A stretch of DNA of 56,501 bases from Phocaeicola plebeius (GTDB lineage: Bacteria; Bacteroidota; Bacteroidia; Bacteroidales; Bacteroidaceae). Location of the stretch: NCBI GenBank assembly GCA_004558305.1, contig SFDG01000022.1:1-56501 (forward strand). Direction: 5' to 3'. The position numbers and the translations under genes were made by a program. The stretch's first letter is position 1, and every line of letters begins with the position of its first letter. This document shows, in pieces, positions 27,901-35,289 of this stretch. Under the pieces are notes generated by a model. The model was given only the letters and a program-made list of their open reading frames with translations. It did not search any database and was not told where the DNA came from.

Positions 27901-27945
27901 GTCATAGAGACCTACGAAGAAGTGGAAGTGAAAGCAACTTTATAA
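24907..27945 (+). CDS. infB: Translation initiation factor IF-2
   Basis: GTPase that brings initiator tRNA to the 30S subunit. 1012 residues from ATG 24907, which places the IF2_N motif MTIRLNKVTRDLNVGIS at the N-terminus; the frame continues upstream to 24808 without a family match. After about residue 60 comes a long charged, Glu/Lys/Gln-rich disordered linker to about 430. A second IF2_N copy follows (LTEFVTANELANMMDIS), then the G domain with GHVDHGKTS (about 520), DTPGHEAFTAMR and NKIDKP. The C-terminal beta-barrel and fMet-tRNA-binding domains are complete. Confidence 0.96.
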   Translation: MTIRLNKVTRDLNVGISTVVDFLQKKGYSVEANPNAKITDEQYALLVKAFSKDKDLKIESEKISQGRQGKDRAKASAAAGAQRTVEIETKVPEDIRPKFKPMGKIDLDSLRKKKGKPAVVEPAEEPVKSRKEVADIVVEATPAIVAEEDPKPVAVVTEVQPVSEQVQEATATVPEVQTEEMQKTEQPEEHQPARQQPQEEIEEQQLKQPVNRETDTKSIRMEEEKKESQATESVQRKEEEVFKIRPTEFKSKINVVGQIDLAALNQSTRPKKKSREEKKKEREEKDKLRQEQRKQMKDAIIKEIRKTDDKQDKTAGVEEAKKKKRNRINKEKVDVAAAAMPVSGTQRGDKSSKAGNVPAGQGGKHNKDRFSKKPVPKQEVSDEDVAKQVKETLARLTNKGKNKAAKYRKEKRENIQNRQLEQEELELEESKVLKLTEFVTANELANMMDISVTQVISTCMSVGIMVSINQRLDAETINLVAEEFGYKTEYVSAEVAQAIEEEEDDEEDLQPRAPIVTVMGHVDHGKTSLLDYIRKANVIAGEAGGITQHIGAYNVKLEDGRRITFLDTPGHEAFTAMRARGAKVTDVVIIIVAADDNVMPQTKEAINHAMAAGVPIVFAINKIDKPNANPDKIKEELAAMNFLVEEWGGKYQSQDISAKKGIGVKELLEKVLLEAEMLELKANPDRKATGSIIESSLDKGRGYVATVLVSNGTLHVGDIVLAGTSYGKVKAMFNERNQRLKEAGPSEPVLILGLNGAPAAGDTFHVFDSDQEAREIANKREQLAREQGLRTQKMLTLDEVGRRLALGDFHELNVIVKGDVDGSVEALSDSLIKLSTDKIQVNVIHKGVGQISESDVSLAAASNAIIVGFQVRPSSQAAKQAEQEGVDIRKYSIIYDAIEEVKAAMEGMLAPTLKEQVTATIEVREVFNISKVGLVAGAMVKTGKVKRTDKARVIRDGIVVFTGSINALKRFKDDVKEVGTNFECGISLTNCNDLKVNDVIETYEEVEVKATL

Positions 27946-28057
27946 ATGAAGAATGATGAATGAAGAATGAAGAATTTCTGGTTGTGGCAATGTTACAACC
28001 TCATTCTTCGTTCTTCATTCTTCATTCCTCTCATTCTTCATTCATCATTCTTCATTT
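27944..28057. repeat. 27-bp perfect inverted repeat built from ATTCTTC words between infB and cvpA
   Basis: Positions 27944-27970 and 28031-28057 are perfect reverse complements over 27 bases. The intervening stretch holds further copies of the ATTCTTC/TTCATTC word. The left arm starts inside the infB stop codon and the right arm ends six bases before the cvpA ATG, so the structure fills the whole gap between two co-directional genes. Confidence 0.75.
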
Positions 28058-28063
28058 ACAAAG

Positions 28064-28573
28064 ATGGAAACGATAGATATGATTATAGCAGGTGTATTCC
28101 TGTTAGGAGCCATTCAAGGATTTATGAAAGGACTGGTCCGCCAAGTAGCCAGTCTGGTGGGACTGGTGGCAGGGTTGTTCATTGCCCGTGCTCTGTTTGG
28201 TGCGGCTGGTGAATACCTGGCGGTCAAGATGGGGACTTCTGTCGGTTTTGGCCAGGTGCTGGCCTTTTTCCTGATCTGGATGGTAGTGCCCATCGGCTTG
28301 TCTATAGTGGCCTATATGTTGACCAAGACACTGGAATTCATCAAACTGGGTTTTGTCAACCGCTGGCTCGGAGCCGGCCTGGGCGCCATCAAGTATCTTT
28401 TGGTGGCCAGCCTGTTCATACAGTTAGTGGAATTTATGGATTCGAAAAATGAGTTAATTGCCGGAACCGTCAAGGAATCTTCAGCGTTCTACTATCCGCT
28501 GGAAAAGTTCTCGGGGGTATTTATGCCCGCTGTGAAGACGGTGACAGAACAACTATTAGAAACTGAGATATAG
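28064..28573 (+). CDS. CvpA family membrane protein
   Basis: 169 residues with four hydrophobic helices, matching the CvpA/colicin V production family. The N-terminal helix begins IDMIIAGVFLLGAIQGFMKGLVRQ. CvpA proteins are inner-membrane proteins linked to envelope integrity; their mechanism is not known. The position between infB and sufB is shared with other Bacteroidetes as far as I recall. Expression may be affected by the large hairpin immediately upstream. Confidence 0.85.
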   Translation: METIDMIIAGVFLLGAIQGFMKGLVRQVASLVGLVAGLFIARALFGAAGEYLAVKMGTSVGFGQVLAFFLIWMVVPIGLSIVAYMLTKTLEFIKLGFVNRWLGAGLGAIKYLLVASLFIQLVEFMDSKNELIAGTVKESSAFYYPLEKFSGVFMPAVKTVTEQLLETEI

Positions 28574-28585
28574 AAAGAAACAGAT

Positions 28586-30037
28586 ATGCAAATGGAACCC
28601 AATAAATATGTGAAGGAGCTGACACAGGAGAAATACAAGTACGGCTTCACGACCGATGTGCATACCGATATCATTGACAAAGGACTGAACGAGGATGTGG
28701 TGCGGATCATTTCGGAGAAGAAGGGAGAGCCGGACTGGCTGTTGGACTTTCGCCTGAAGGCGTTTCGCTACTGGCAGACACAGGAGATGCCTACCTGGGC
28801 ACACCTCACCATCCCAGAAATAGACTACCAGGCCATTTCCTATTATGCCGACCCTACCCGGAAGAAAGACGGGCCGAAAAGTCTGGACGAAGTGGATCCT
28901 GAACTGATCAAGACATTCGACAAACTGGGCATTCCGTTGGAAGAACGGCTGGCATTGAGCGGAATGGCGGTCGATGCCGTCATGGACTCGGTGTCCGTAA
29001 AGACGACTTTCAAGGAAACCTTGATGGAAAAAGGCATTATTTTCTGTTCCATCAGTGAGGCAGTGCGCGAACATCCCGACTTGGTGAAGAAGTATTTGGG
29101 TTCGGTGGTGGGCTATCGTGACAATTTCTTTGCTGCCCTCAATTCGGCGGTGTTCAGCGACGGATCGTTCGTCTATATCCCGAAGGGAGTGCGTTGCCCG
29201 ATGGAACTTTCTACCTACTTCCGCATCAATGCAGCCAATACAGGACAATTCGAACGTACACTGATCGTGGCTGATGATGATAGTTATGTGTCCTATCTCG
29301 AAGGCTGTACCGCCCCGATGCGCGACGAGAACCAGCTTCATGCCGCCATCGTGGAAATCGTGGTGATGAACCGTGCAGAAGTGAAATACTCCACCGTACA
29401 GAACTGGTACCCCGGCGATGCCGAAGGAAAAGGCGGTGTCTATAACTTCGTCACCAAGCGCGGCAACTGCAAGGGAGTTGATAGCAAGCTGTCGTGGACA
29501 CAGGTGGAAACCGGATCGGCCATCACGTGGAAATACCCCAGCTGCATCCTGAGCGGCGACAACTCCACGGCCGAATTCTATTCGGTGGCAGTGACCAACA
29601 ACTACCAGCAGGCAGACACGGGTACGAAGATGATCCACCTGGGACGGAACACCCGCTCTACCATCGTGAGCAAGGGTATCAGTGCCGGAAAGAGCCAGAA
29701 CTCCTATCGCGGACTGGTGCGCGTGGCGGAACGGGCAGACAATGCCCGCAACTACAGCCAGTGCGACTCGCTGCTGCTGGGCAGCCATTGCGGGGCACAC
29801 ACCTTCCCGTATATGGATATTCACAATGAGACGGCCGTCGTGGAACACGAGGCCACGACATCGAAGATTTCCGAAGACCAGATATTCTACTGCAACCAGC
29901 GCGGCATCTCGACAGAGGATGCAGTGGGACTGATTGTGAACGGCTATGCCAAGGAAGTGCTGAATAAACTGCCGATGGAATTTGCCGTCGAAGCGCAGAA
30001 GCTGCTCTCCGTATCGTTGGAAGGAAGCGTAGGATAA
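28586..30037 (+). CDS. sufB: Fe-S cluster assembly scaffold protein SufB
   Basis: 483 residues, full length. It has the conserved core VPFSAAVFSDGSF-like segment (here AALNSAVFSDGSFVYIPKG), the IVADDDSYVSYLEGCTAP block and the C-terminal region EHEATTSKISEDQIFYCNQRG. With SufC (ATPase) and SufD it forms the cytoplasmic SufBC2D scaffold on which Fe-S clusters are built, with sulfur from SufS. It begins 12 bases after cvpA and is followed by the disrupted sufC. Confidence 0.95.
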   Translation: MQMEPNKYVKELTQEKYKYGFTTDVHTDIIDKGLNEDVVRIISEKKGEPDWLLDFRLKAFRYWQTQEMPTWAHLTIPEIDYQAISYYADPTRKKDGPKSLDEVDPELIKTFDKLGIPLEERLALSGMAVDAVMDSVSVKTTFKETLMEKGIIFCSISEAVREHPDLVKKYLGSVVGYRDNFFAALNSAVFSDGSFVYIPKGVRCPMELSTYFRINAANTGQFERTLIVADDDSYVSYLEGCTAPMRDENQLHAAIVEIVVMNRAEVKYSTVQNWYPGDAEGKGGVYNFVTKRGNCKGVDSKLSWTQVETGSAITWKYPSCILSGDNSTAEFYSVAVTNNYQQADTGTKMIHLGRNTRSTIVSKGISAGKSQNSYRGLVRVAERADNARNYSQCDSLLLGSHCGAHTFPYMDIHNETAVVEHEATTSKISEDQIFYCNQRGISTEDAVGLIVNGYAKEVLNKLPMEFAVEAQKLLSVSLEGSVG

Positions 30038-30057
30038 ATGAAGAAATAATACAGACT

Positions 30058-30652
30058 ATGTTAGAAATAAAAGACTTACATGCCAGCATTAATGGCAAAG
30101 AAATACTGAAAGGCATCCACCTGTCTGTCAAGGCAGGCGAGGTACATGCCATCATGGGTCCGAACGGATCGGGCAAAAGTACGTTGAGCAATGTACTGGT
30201 GGGACATCCTGCCTACGAAGTGACCAAAGGGACGGTGACCTTCGACGGCAAAGACCTCCTGGCGATGGAAGCGGCCGACCGCAGCCATGCCGGTCTGTTC
30301 CTGTCGTTCCAGTACCCGGTTGAACGAAGGCTTCTCGGGCGGCGAAAAGAAACGCAACGAAATCTTCCAGATGGCGATGCTGGAGCCGAAGCTGAGCATC
30401 CTTGACGAAACGGATTCCGGTCTGGACATCGATGCCCTGCGCATCGTGGCAGAGGGCGTGAACAAGCTGAAGACCCCCCAGACCAGCTGCATTGTCATCA
30501 CCCACTACCAACGGCTGCTGGACTACATCAAGCCCGACATCGTACACGTGCTCTACAAGGGACGCATCGTCAAGACGGCGGGTCCCGAACTGGCCCTGGA
30601 ACTGGAAGAAAAAGGCTACGACTGGATCAAGAAGGAACTGGGTGAAATGTAA
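30058..30652 (+). pseudogene. sufC: sufC, ABC ATPase of the Suf system, with an internal out-of-frame deletion
   Basis: Frame 1 (from ATG 30058) encodes a normal SufC N-terminus with Walker A GPNGSGKS (34-41) and the Q-loop region LSFQYPVE, then reads nonsense and stops at 30405. A different frame, joined at about 30316-30324, resumes with NEGFSGGEKKRNEIF (ABC signature), LSILDETDSGLDID (Walker B, D-loop) and THYQRLL (H-loop) to 30652. Intact SufC is about 250 residues, so roughly 158 bases are missing, covering the helical subdomain between Q-loop and signature. The join CCGGTTGAACGAAGG shows short homology (GTTGAAC against the expected GTGAAC). sufB, sufD and sufS are intact. Either a true deletion or an assembly error. 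Confidence 0.85.
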
Positions 30653-30697
30653 AGACCATCCACGGAACATGTTCAACCTTTTTCAACGACGCAAAGA

Positions 30698-32044
30698 ATG
30701 ATGAAAGCAGAACAGCAATATATCGACCTTTTCTCGCAGTGCGAGGCGATGATCTGCCGGCACAGCTCCGAGGTGCTGAATGCACCGCGGGCACGGGCCT
30801 TTGCCGACTTCGAGCGGGCAGGCTTCCCCACACGCAAGCAGGAAAAGTACAAATACACAGAGGTAGGCGATTGCTTCGCTCCCGACTATGGCCTCAACCT
30901 CAACCGGCTGGAGATTCCGGTCAACCCCTACGAGGTATTCAAGTGCGATGTGCCCAACATGAGCACTTCGCTCTACTTCGTGGTCAACGATGCCTTCTAC
31001 AAGCACGTACAGCCTTCGGCTGCCTTGCCCGAGGGAGTGATCTTCGGCAGTCTGCGCGATATGGCGCAGCAACACCCCGACTTGGTGAAACGGTTTTACG
31101 GCAAACTGGCGGACACGTCGAAGGATGCCGTCACCGCCTTCAACACGATGTTTGCCCAGGACGGTGTGCTGATGTACGTTCCCCGCCACGTAGTGATGGA
31201 AAAGCCTATCCAACTGGTCAACATCCTGCGGGCAGATGTGGACTTCATGGTCAACCGCCGGGTACTGATTGTCCTGGAGGAAGGCGCACAGGCCAAACTG
31301 CTGGTGTGCGATCACGCTATGGACCACGTGAACTTCCTTTCCACGCAGGTGACGGAAGTCTTTGTCGGCGAGAACGCCGTACTCGACCTCTACGAACTGG
31401 AAGAGACGCATGAGAGCACCGTGCGTTTCAATAACCTCTATGTGCGCCAGGAGGCAGGCAGCAATGTCCTGCTGAACGGCATGACCCTCCACAACGGCAC
31501 CACCCGCAATACCACCGAAGTGACCCTGGCAGGACGCGGAGCGGAAATCAACCTCTGCGGCATGGCGATTGCCGACAAGAACGAGCAAGTAGATAACCAC
31601 ACGTTTATCGACCACCTGGTGCCCGACTGCACCAGCAACGAGCTGTTCAAGTATGTGCTGGACGACCAGGCGACAGGCGCCTTTGCCGGGAAAGTGCTGG
31701 TGCGCGAAGGTGCGCAGCACACCAACTCCCAGCAGACCAACCGCAATATCTGCGCCACCCGCGAAGCCCGTATGTACACCCAGCCGCAGCTGGAAATCTA
31801 TGCCGACGATGTGAAATGCTCGCACGGGGCAACGGTAGGACAGCTGGACGAGAATGCCCTGTTCTACATGCAGCAGCGTGGCATCAGCCTGAAGGAAGCC
31901 CGCCTGCTGCTGATGTTCGCCTTTGTCAACGAAGTCATCGACCAGATCCGGATGGAAGCCTTGAAGGACCGCCTGCACCTGCTGGTCGAGAAGCGTTTCC
32001 GCGGAGAGCTGAACAAGTGTCAGGGATGTGCCATCTGTAAATAA
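30698..32044 (+). CDS. sufD: Fe-S cluster assembly protein SufD
   Basis: 448 residues. Conserved parts: RKQEKYKYTEVGDCFAPDYG near the N-terminus, VLIVLEEGAQAKLLVCDH in the beta-helix, and the C-terminal DDVKCSHGATVGQLDENALFYMQQRGIS, shared between SufB and SufD. It pairs with SufB and two SufC subunits. It starts 45 bases after the sufC stop with a double ATG (30698 and 30701). sufS follows after 12 bases. Confidence 0.94.
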   Translation: MMKAEQQYIDLFSQCEAMICRHSSEVLNAPRARAFADFERAGFPTRKQEKYKYTEVGDCFAPDYGLNLNRLEIPVNPYEVFKCDVPNMSTSLYFVVNDAFYKHVQPSAALPEGVIFGSLRDMAQQHPDLVKRFYGKLADTSKDAVTAFNTMFAQDGVLMYVPRHVVMEKPIQLVNILRADVDFMVNRRVLIVLEEGAQAKLLVCDHAMDHVNFLSTQVTEVFVGENAVLDLYELEETHESTVRFNNLYVRQEAGSNVLLNGMTLHNGTTRNTTEVTLAGRGAEINLCGMAIADKNEQVDNHTFIDHLVPDCTSNELFKYVLDDQATGAFAGKVLVREGAQHTNSQQTNRNICATREARMYTQPQLEIYADDVKCSHGATVGQLDENALFYMQQRGISLKEARLLLMFAFVNEVIDQIRMEALKDRLHLLVEKRFRGELNKCQGCAICK

Positions 32045-32056
32045 GGAGACCCGTAT

Positions 32057-33274
32057 ATGTACGACATCAACCGAATACGCGAGGACTTCCCGATTCTGGG
32101 ACGAGAAGTCTATGGCAAGCCGTTGGTTTATCTCGACAACGGTGCCACCACCCAGAAACCCCGTTGTGTGGTCGAGTCCATCGCCGACGAATACTATTCC
32201 GTGAATGCCAATGTCCACCGGGGCGTGCATTTCCTGTCGCAGCAGGCCACGAACCTGCACGAAGCCTCCCGCGAGACGGTGCGCCGCTTCATAAACGCCC
32301 GCAGCATCTCCGAGATAGTCTTCACACGCGGCACCACCGAGAGCATCAACCTGGTGGCATCCACCTTCGCCGACAGCCAGATGAAGGAGGGCGACGAAGT
32401 GATTGTCTCTGTCATGGAGCACCACAGCAACATCGTCTCCTGGCAACTACAGGCAGCCCGCAAGGGCATCCGTCTGCGGGTCATCCCGATGAACGACTGG
32501 GGCGAACTGCTGATGGACGAATACGAGCGGCTGTTCTCGCCCAAGACCAAATTAGTGTCCGTAGCCCACGTGTCCAACGTGCTGGGGACCATCAATCCCG
32601 TGGAACGCATCATCGAGATCGCCCATGCCCACGGCGTACCGGTACTCATCGACGGAGCGCAAAGCATTCCCCACCTGAAAGTGGACGTGCAGGCACTGGA
32701 TGCCGACTTCTACGTGTTCAGCGGACACAAGGTCTATGGTCCTACGGGAATCGGCGTACTCTACGGCAAGGAGAGCTGGTTGGACAAGCTGCCCCCCTAC
32801 CAGGGCGGCGGCGAGATGATACAGAGCGTCAGCTTCGAGAAGACCACCTTCAACGAGCTGCCCTTCAAGTTTGAGGCAGGCACTCCCGACTACATCGGTT
32901 CTACCGCTCTGGCAAAGGCACTCGACTATGTGTCGGCACTCGGCATGGACAGCATCGCTGCCTATGAACACGAACTGACCGTCTATGCCATGCAGCGCAT
33001 GAAGGAGATTCCCGGAATGCGCATCTTCGGCGAAGCGGAACACAAGGGCGGCGTGATTTCGTTCCTGGTAGGCGACATCCATCACTTCGACATGGGTACC
33101 CTGCTCGACCGCTTGGGCATTGCCGTCCGTACCGGCCATCACTGTGCCGAACCGCTCATGCGCCGTCTGGGCATCGAAGGCACCGTACGCGCCTCCCTCG
33201 GCCTCTATACCACGAAAGCGGAAATCGATGTGCTGGTGGCCGGCATCGAGCGAGTACGCAAAATGTTCGGATAA
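32057..33274 (+). CDS. sufS: Cysteine desulfurase SufS
   Basis: PLP-dependent enzyme that takes sulfur from L-cysteine for Fe-S assembly. 405 residues. The PLP lysine is in FSGHKVYGPTGIGVLYG and the persulfide cysteine in RTGHHCAEPLMRRLG. YLDNGATTQKP near the N-terminus and the HHSNIVSWQ motif are typical of the SufS/CsdA group II. No sufE or sufU lies next to it. rnhB begins five bases later. Confidence 0.95.
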   Translation: MYDINRIREDFPILGREVYGKPLVYLDNGATTQKPRCVVESIADEYYSVNANVHRGVHFLSQQATNLHEASRETVRRFINARSISEIVFTRGTTESINLVASTFADSQMKEGDEVIVSVMEHHSNIVSWQLQAARKGIRLRVIPMNDWGELLMDEYERLFSPKTKLVSVAHVSNVLGTINPVERIIEIAHAHGVPVLIDGAQSIPHLKVDVQALDADFYVFSGHKVYGPTGIGVLYGKESWLDKLPPYQGGGEMIQSVSFEKTTFNELPFKFEAGTPDYIGSTALAKALDYVSALGMDSIAAYEHELTVYAMQRMKEIPGMRIFGEAEHKGGVISFLVGDIHHFDMGTLLDRLGIAVRTGHHCAEPLMRRLGIEGTVRASLGLYTTKAEIDVLVAGIERVRKMFG

Positions 33275-33278
33275 GCCC

Positions 33279-33887
33279 ATGCTGTTACCTTACCTACACC
33301 CGGATATCATAGAGGCGGGATGTGACGAAGCCGGCAGAGGCTGTCTGGCCGGTTCGGTATATGCCGCTGCTGTGGTCCTGCCGTCCGATTTCCGCAACGA
33401 GCTGCTGAACGACTCGAAGCAGCTCACCGAACGCCAACGCTATGCCTTGCGCGAGGTCATCGAGCGCGAGGCATTGGCATGGGCGGTCGGTGTCGTCACC
33501 CCCGAAGAGATCGACCGAATCAACATCCTGAAAGCCTCCTTCCTCGCCATGCACCGGGCCATCGACCAGTTGGCTGTCCGTCCCCAGCACTTGCTGATAG
33601 ACGGCAACCGCTTCACTCCCTTCCCCGACATCCCCCACACCACCATCGTCAAAGGCGACGGCAAGTACCTGTCCATCGCCGCCGCATCCATCCTTGCCAA
33701 GACCTACCGCGACGACTACATGAACCGGCTGGCAGAAGAATACCCCCAGTACGACTGGCGCAACAACAAAGGTTATCCTACCCGCAAGCACCGTGCCGCC
33801 ATTGCCGAGTACGGTCCCACCCCTTATCACCGGAAGACCTTCAACCTGCTGGGCGACGGACAGCTGTCGTTAGCGTTCTGGGACTGA
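33279..33887 (+). CDS. rnhB: Ribonuclease HII
   Basis: Removes RNA from RNA-DNA hybrids, including single ribonucleotides. 202 residues from ATG 33279; the same frame extends back into sufS without family match. The motifs are complete: AGCDEAGRGCLAGSV with two catalytic acidic residues, LNDSKQLTERQR, GDGKYLSIAAASILAKTYRD, and the C-terminal GYPTRKHRAAIAEYGPTPYHRKTF. It closes the suf gene string. Confidence 0.94.
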   Translation: MLLPYLHPDIIEAGCDEAGRGCLAGSVYAAAVVLPSDFRNELLNDSKQLTERQRYALREVIEREALAWAVGVVTPEEIDRINILKASFLAMHRAIDQLAVRPQHLLIDGNRFTPFPDIPHTTIVKGDGKYLSIAAASILAKTYRDDYMNRLAEEYPQYDWRNNKGYPTRKHRAAIAEYGPTPYHRKTFNLLGDGQLSLAFWD

Positions 33888-33959
33888 TGCGTGAGCAATC
33901 TTCGGAGGCAGATGAAGGTATCTTCGTAAAAACGGCTGTAGAATCTCGCAGATTTTAGC

Positions 33960-33967
33960 TACATTTG
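33960..33967 (+). promoter_or_regulatory. -7 box of the sbcDC operon
   Basis: TACATTTG, matching TANNTTTG, 38 bases before ATG 34006. It separates the sbcDC pair from the rnhB end. Confidence 0.5.
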
Positions 33968-34005
33968 TAGCAGGGAAACGAAATTGACTACATCAGTACA
34001 AGACC

Positions 34006-35280
34006 ATGAGGATCATCCATACTGCCGACCTGCACCTGGGACAGGTCATTTACCAGAATTATGACCGGAGCGACGAGCACCGGCACTACTTCCGCCAGTT
34101 AGAAAGATGGTGTACCGACGAACAGCCGGATGCCCTGTTGGTGAGCGGCGACGTGTTCGACATCCAGCAGCCGTCTGCCACCGTCAAGAAGGCATTCACC
34201 GAATACTTCGTCAGGCTGCATCAGTTGTGCCCGGCAATGACCATTGTCATCGTGGCAGGCAACCACGACTCGGCCTCCCGGATGCAGTCCGAACGGGCAG
34301 TGTGGCGGCTCGCCAACACGCACTTGGTGGGCATAGCCCCTGCCCTCGAACGGACAGAGGGTCCCGACGGCTGGCAAGACAAGTACATCATCCGGCTCGA
34401 TAGCGGCTTCATCGTGGCACTGCCCTACATGACCGGCGACAGGAAACGCCTGATACAGTCCATCCTGGACCGGGTGGCGGATCAGAATCCGGAAGGGAAG
34501 CCGGTCGTGATGACCGGACACCTGGCCGTCAGCGGCATGGATCCCAAAGGACACGGCTTCGAAGTTGGCAAAATCAAGACACAACCGGTAGAATCCCTCG
34601 GCACCGGCTATGACTATGCCGCACTGGGGCATATCCACAAGCCCCAGACCATCGGTCGGCAGGCCGATGCCTCCTGCTTGGAAGTCACCTACCCTGCCGG
34701 CGTCATCCGCTATGCAGGCAGTGCCCTTCACGTGAGCAGCGACGAACACTTTCCCCATACGGTCAGCGTCGTCGATCTCACCGGACACGGAGACGACGTG
34801 CACATCCGGCAACTCCGCATCGACGAACTGCGCCATTTCTACACGCTTCCCCTCGACGGCACCTCCTTCACCCAGGAAGAGGCGGCACTCAAAGCCGTCA
34901 AACGCTTCGCCGACACAGAAGGGAAAGGCTACTTCTGCCTGCGCATGGACTACCGTACCGCCCTCTCCTCCAACTTCCACCAGAAAATCTACGACCTGCT
35001 GGCCCCCTATGCCGACGAAGTCAGGTACAACCCGAAAATCTGCTGGACAGGCAGAAGCACCACCAACGACACGGAGACGGAAAAGCCCCTCTTCGAGGTG
35101 GCGGAACTGCAGCAGATGACCGACCCTTTAGAGTTCATAGCCCGCACACGCGACCAGTATCCCGAGCTCGACTGGGAGGACCTGCGCTCTGCCTTCCAGG
35201 AAGTGAACGAAGAACTGCAGCGCATGGCGGAAGAAGAGAAAGCCGCTGCCATCGCCAAGAAACAGAAGAAACAACCCTAA
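34006..35280 (+). CDS. sbcD: Exonuclease SbcCD, nuclease subunit SbcD
   Basis: 424 residues of the Mre11 family. Phosphoesterase motifs are in order: IIHTADLHLGQ, LLVSGDVFDIQ, VAGNHDSASR, MTGHLAVSGM and ALGHIHKPQ. The C-terminal capping domain is followed by a Lys/Ala-rich tail. With SbcC it cuts DNA hairpins and processes protein-blocked ends in the cytoplasm. sbcC begins nine bases after the stop. Confidence 0.94.
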   Translation: MRIIHTADLHLGQVIYQNYDRSDEHRHYFRQLERWCTDEQPDALLVSGDVFDIQQPSATVKKAFTEYFVRLHQLCPAMTIVIVAGNHDSASRMQSERAVWRLANTHLVGIAPALERTEGPDGWQDKYIIRLDSGFIVALPYMTGDRKRLIQSILDRVADQNPEGKPVVMTGHLAVSGMDPKGHGFEVGKIKTQPVESLGTGYDYAALGHIHKPQTIGRQADASCLEVTYPAGVIRYAGSALHVSSDEHFPHTVSVVDLTGHGDDVHIRQLRIDELRHFYTLPLDGTSFTQEEAALKAVKRFADTEGKGYFCLRMDYRTALSSNFHQKIYDLLAPYADEVRYNPKICWTGRSTTNDTETEKPLFEVAELQQMTDPLEFIARTRDQYPELDWEDLRSAFQEVNEELQRMAEEEKAAAIAKKQKKQP

Positions 35281-35289
35281 CGCACCGTC

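Noticed and set aside
30683..32446. 587-codon frame antisense to sufD and sufS
   Set aside because: Shadow of two well-supported suf genes; the GC-rich third positions keep the opposite strand open.
33120..33278. Upstream extension of rnhB into sufS
   Set aside because: It overlaps the conserved end of SufS; RNase HII motifs begin after ATG 33279.
32552..33280. 242-codon frame antisense to sufS
   Set aside because: Same cause as the other antisense frames; no start context or family match.
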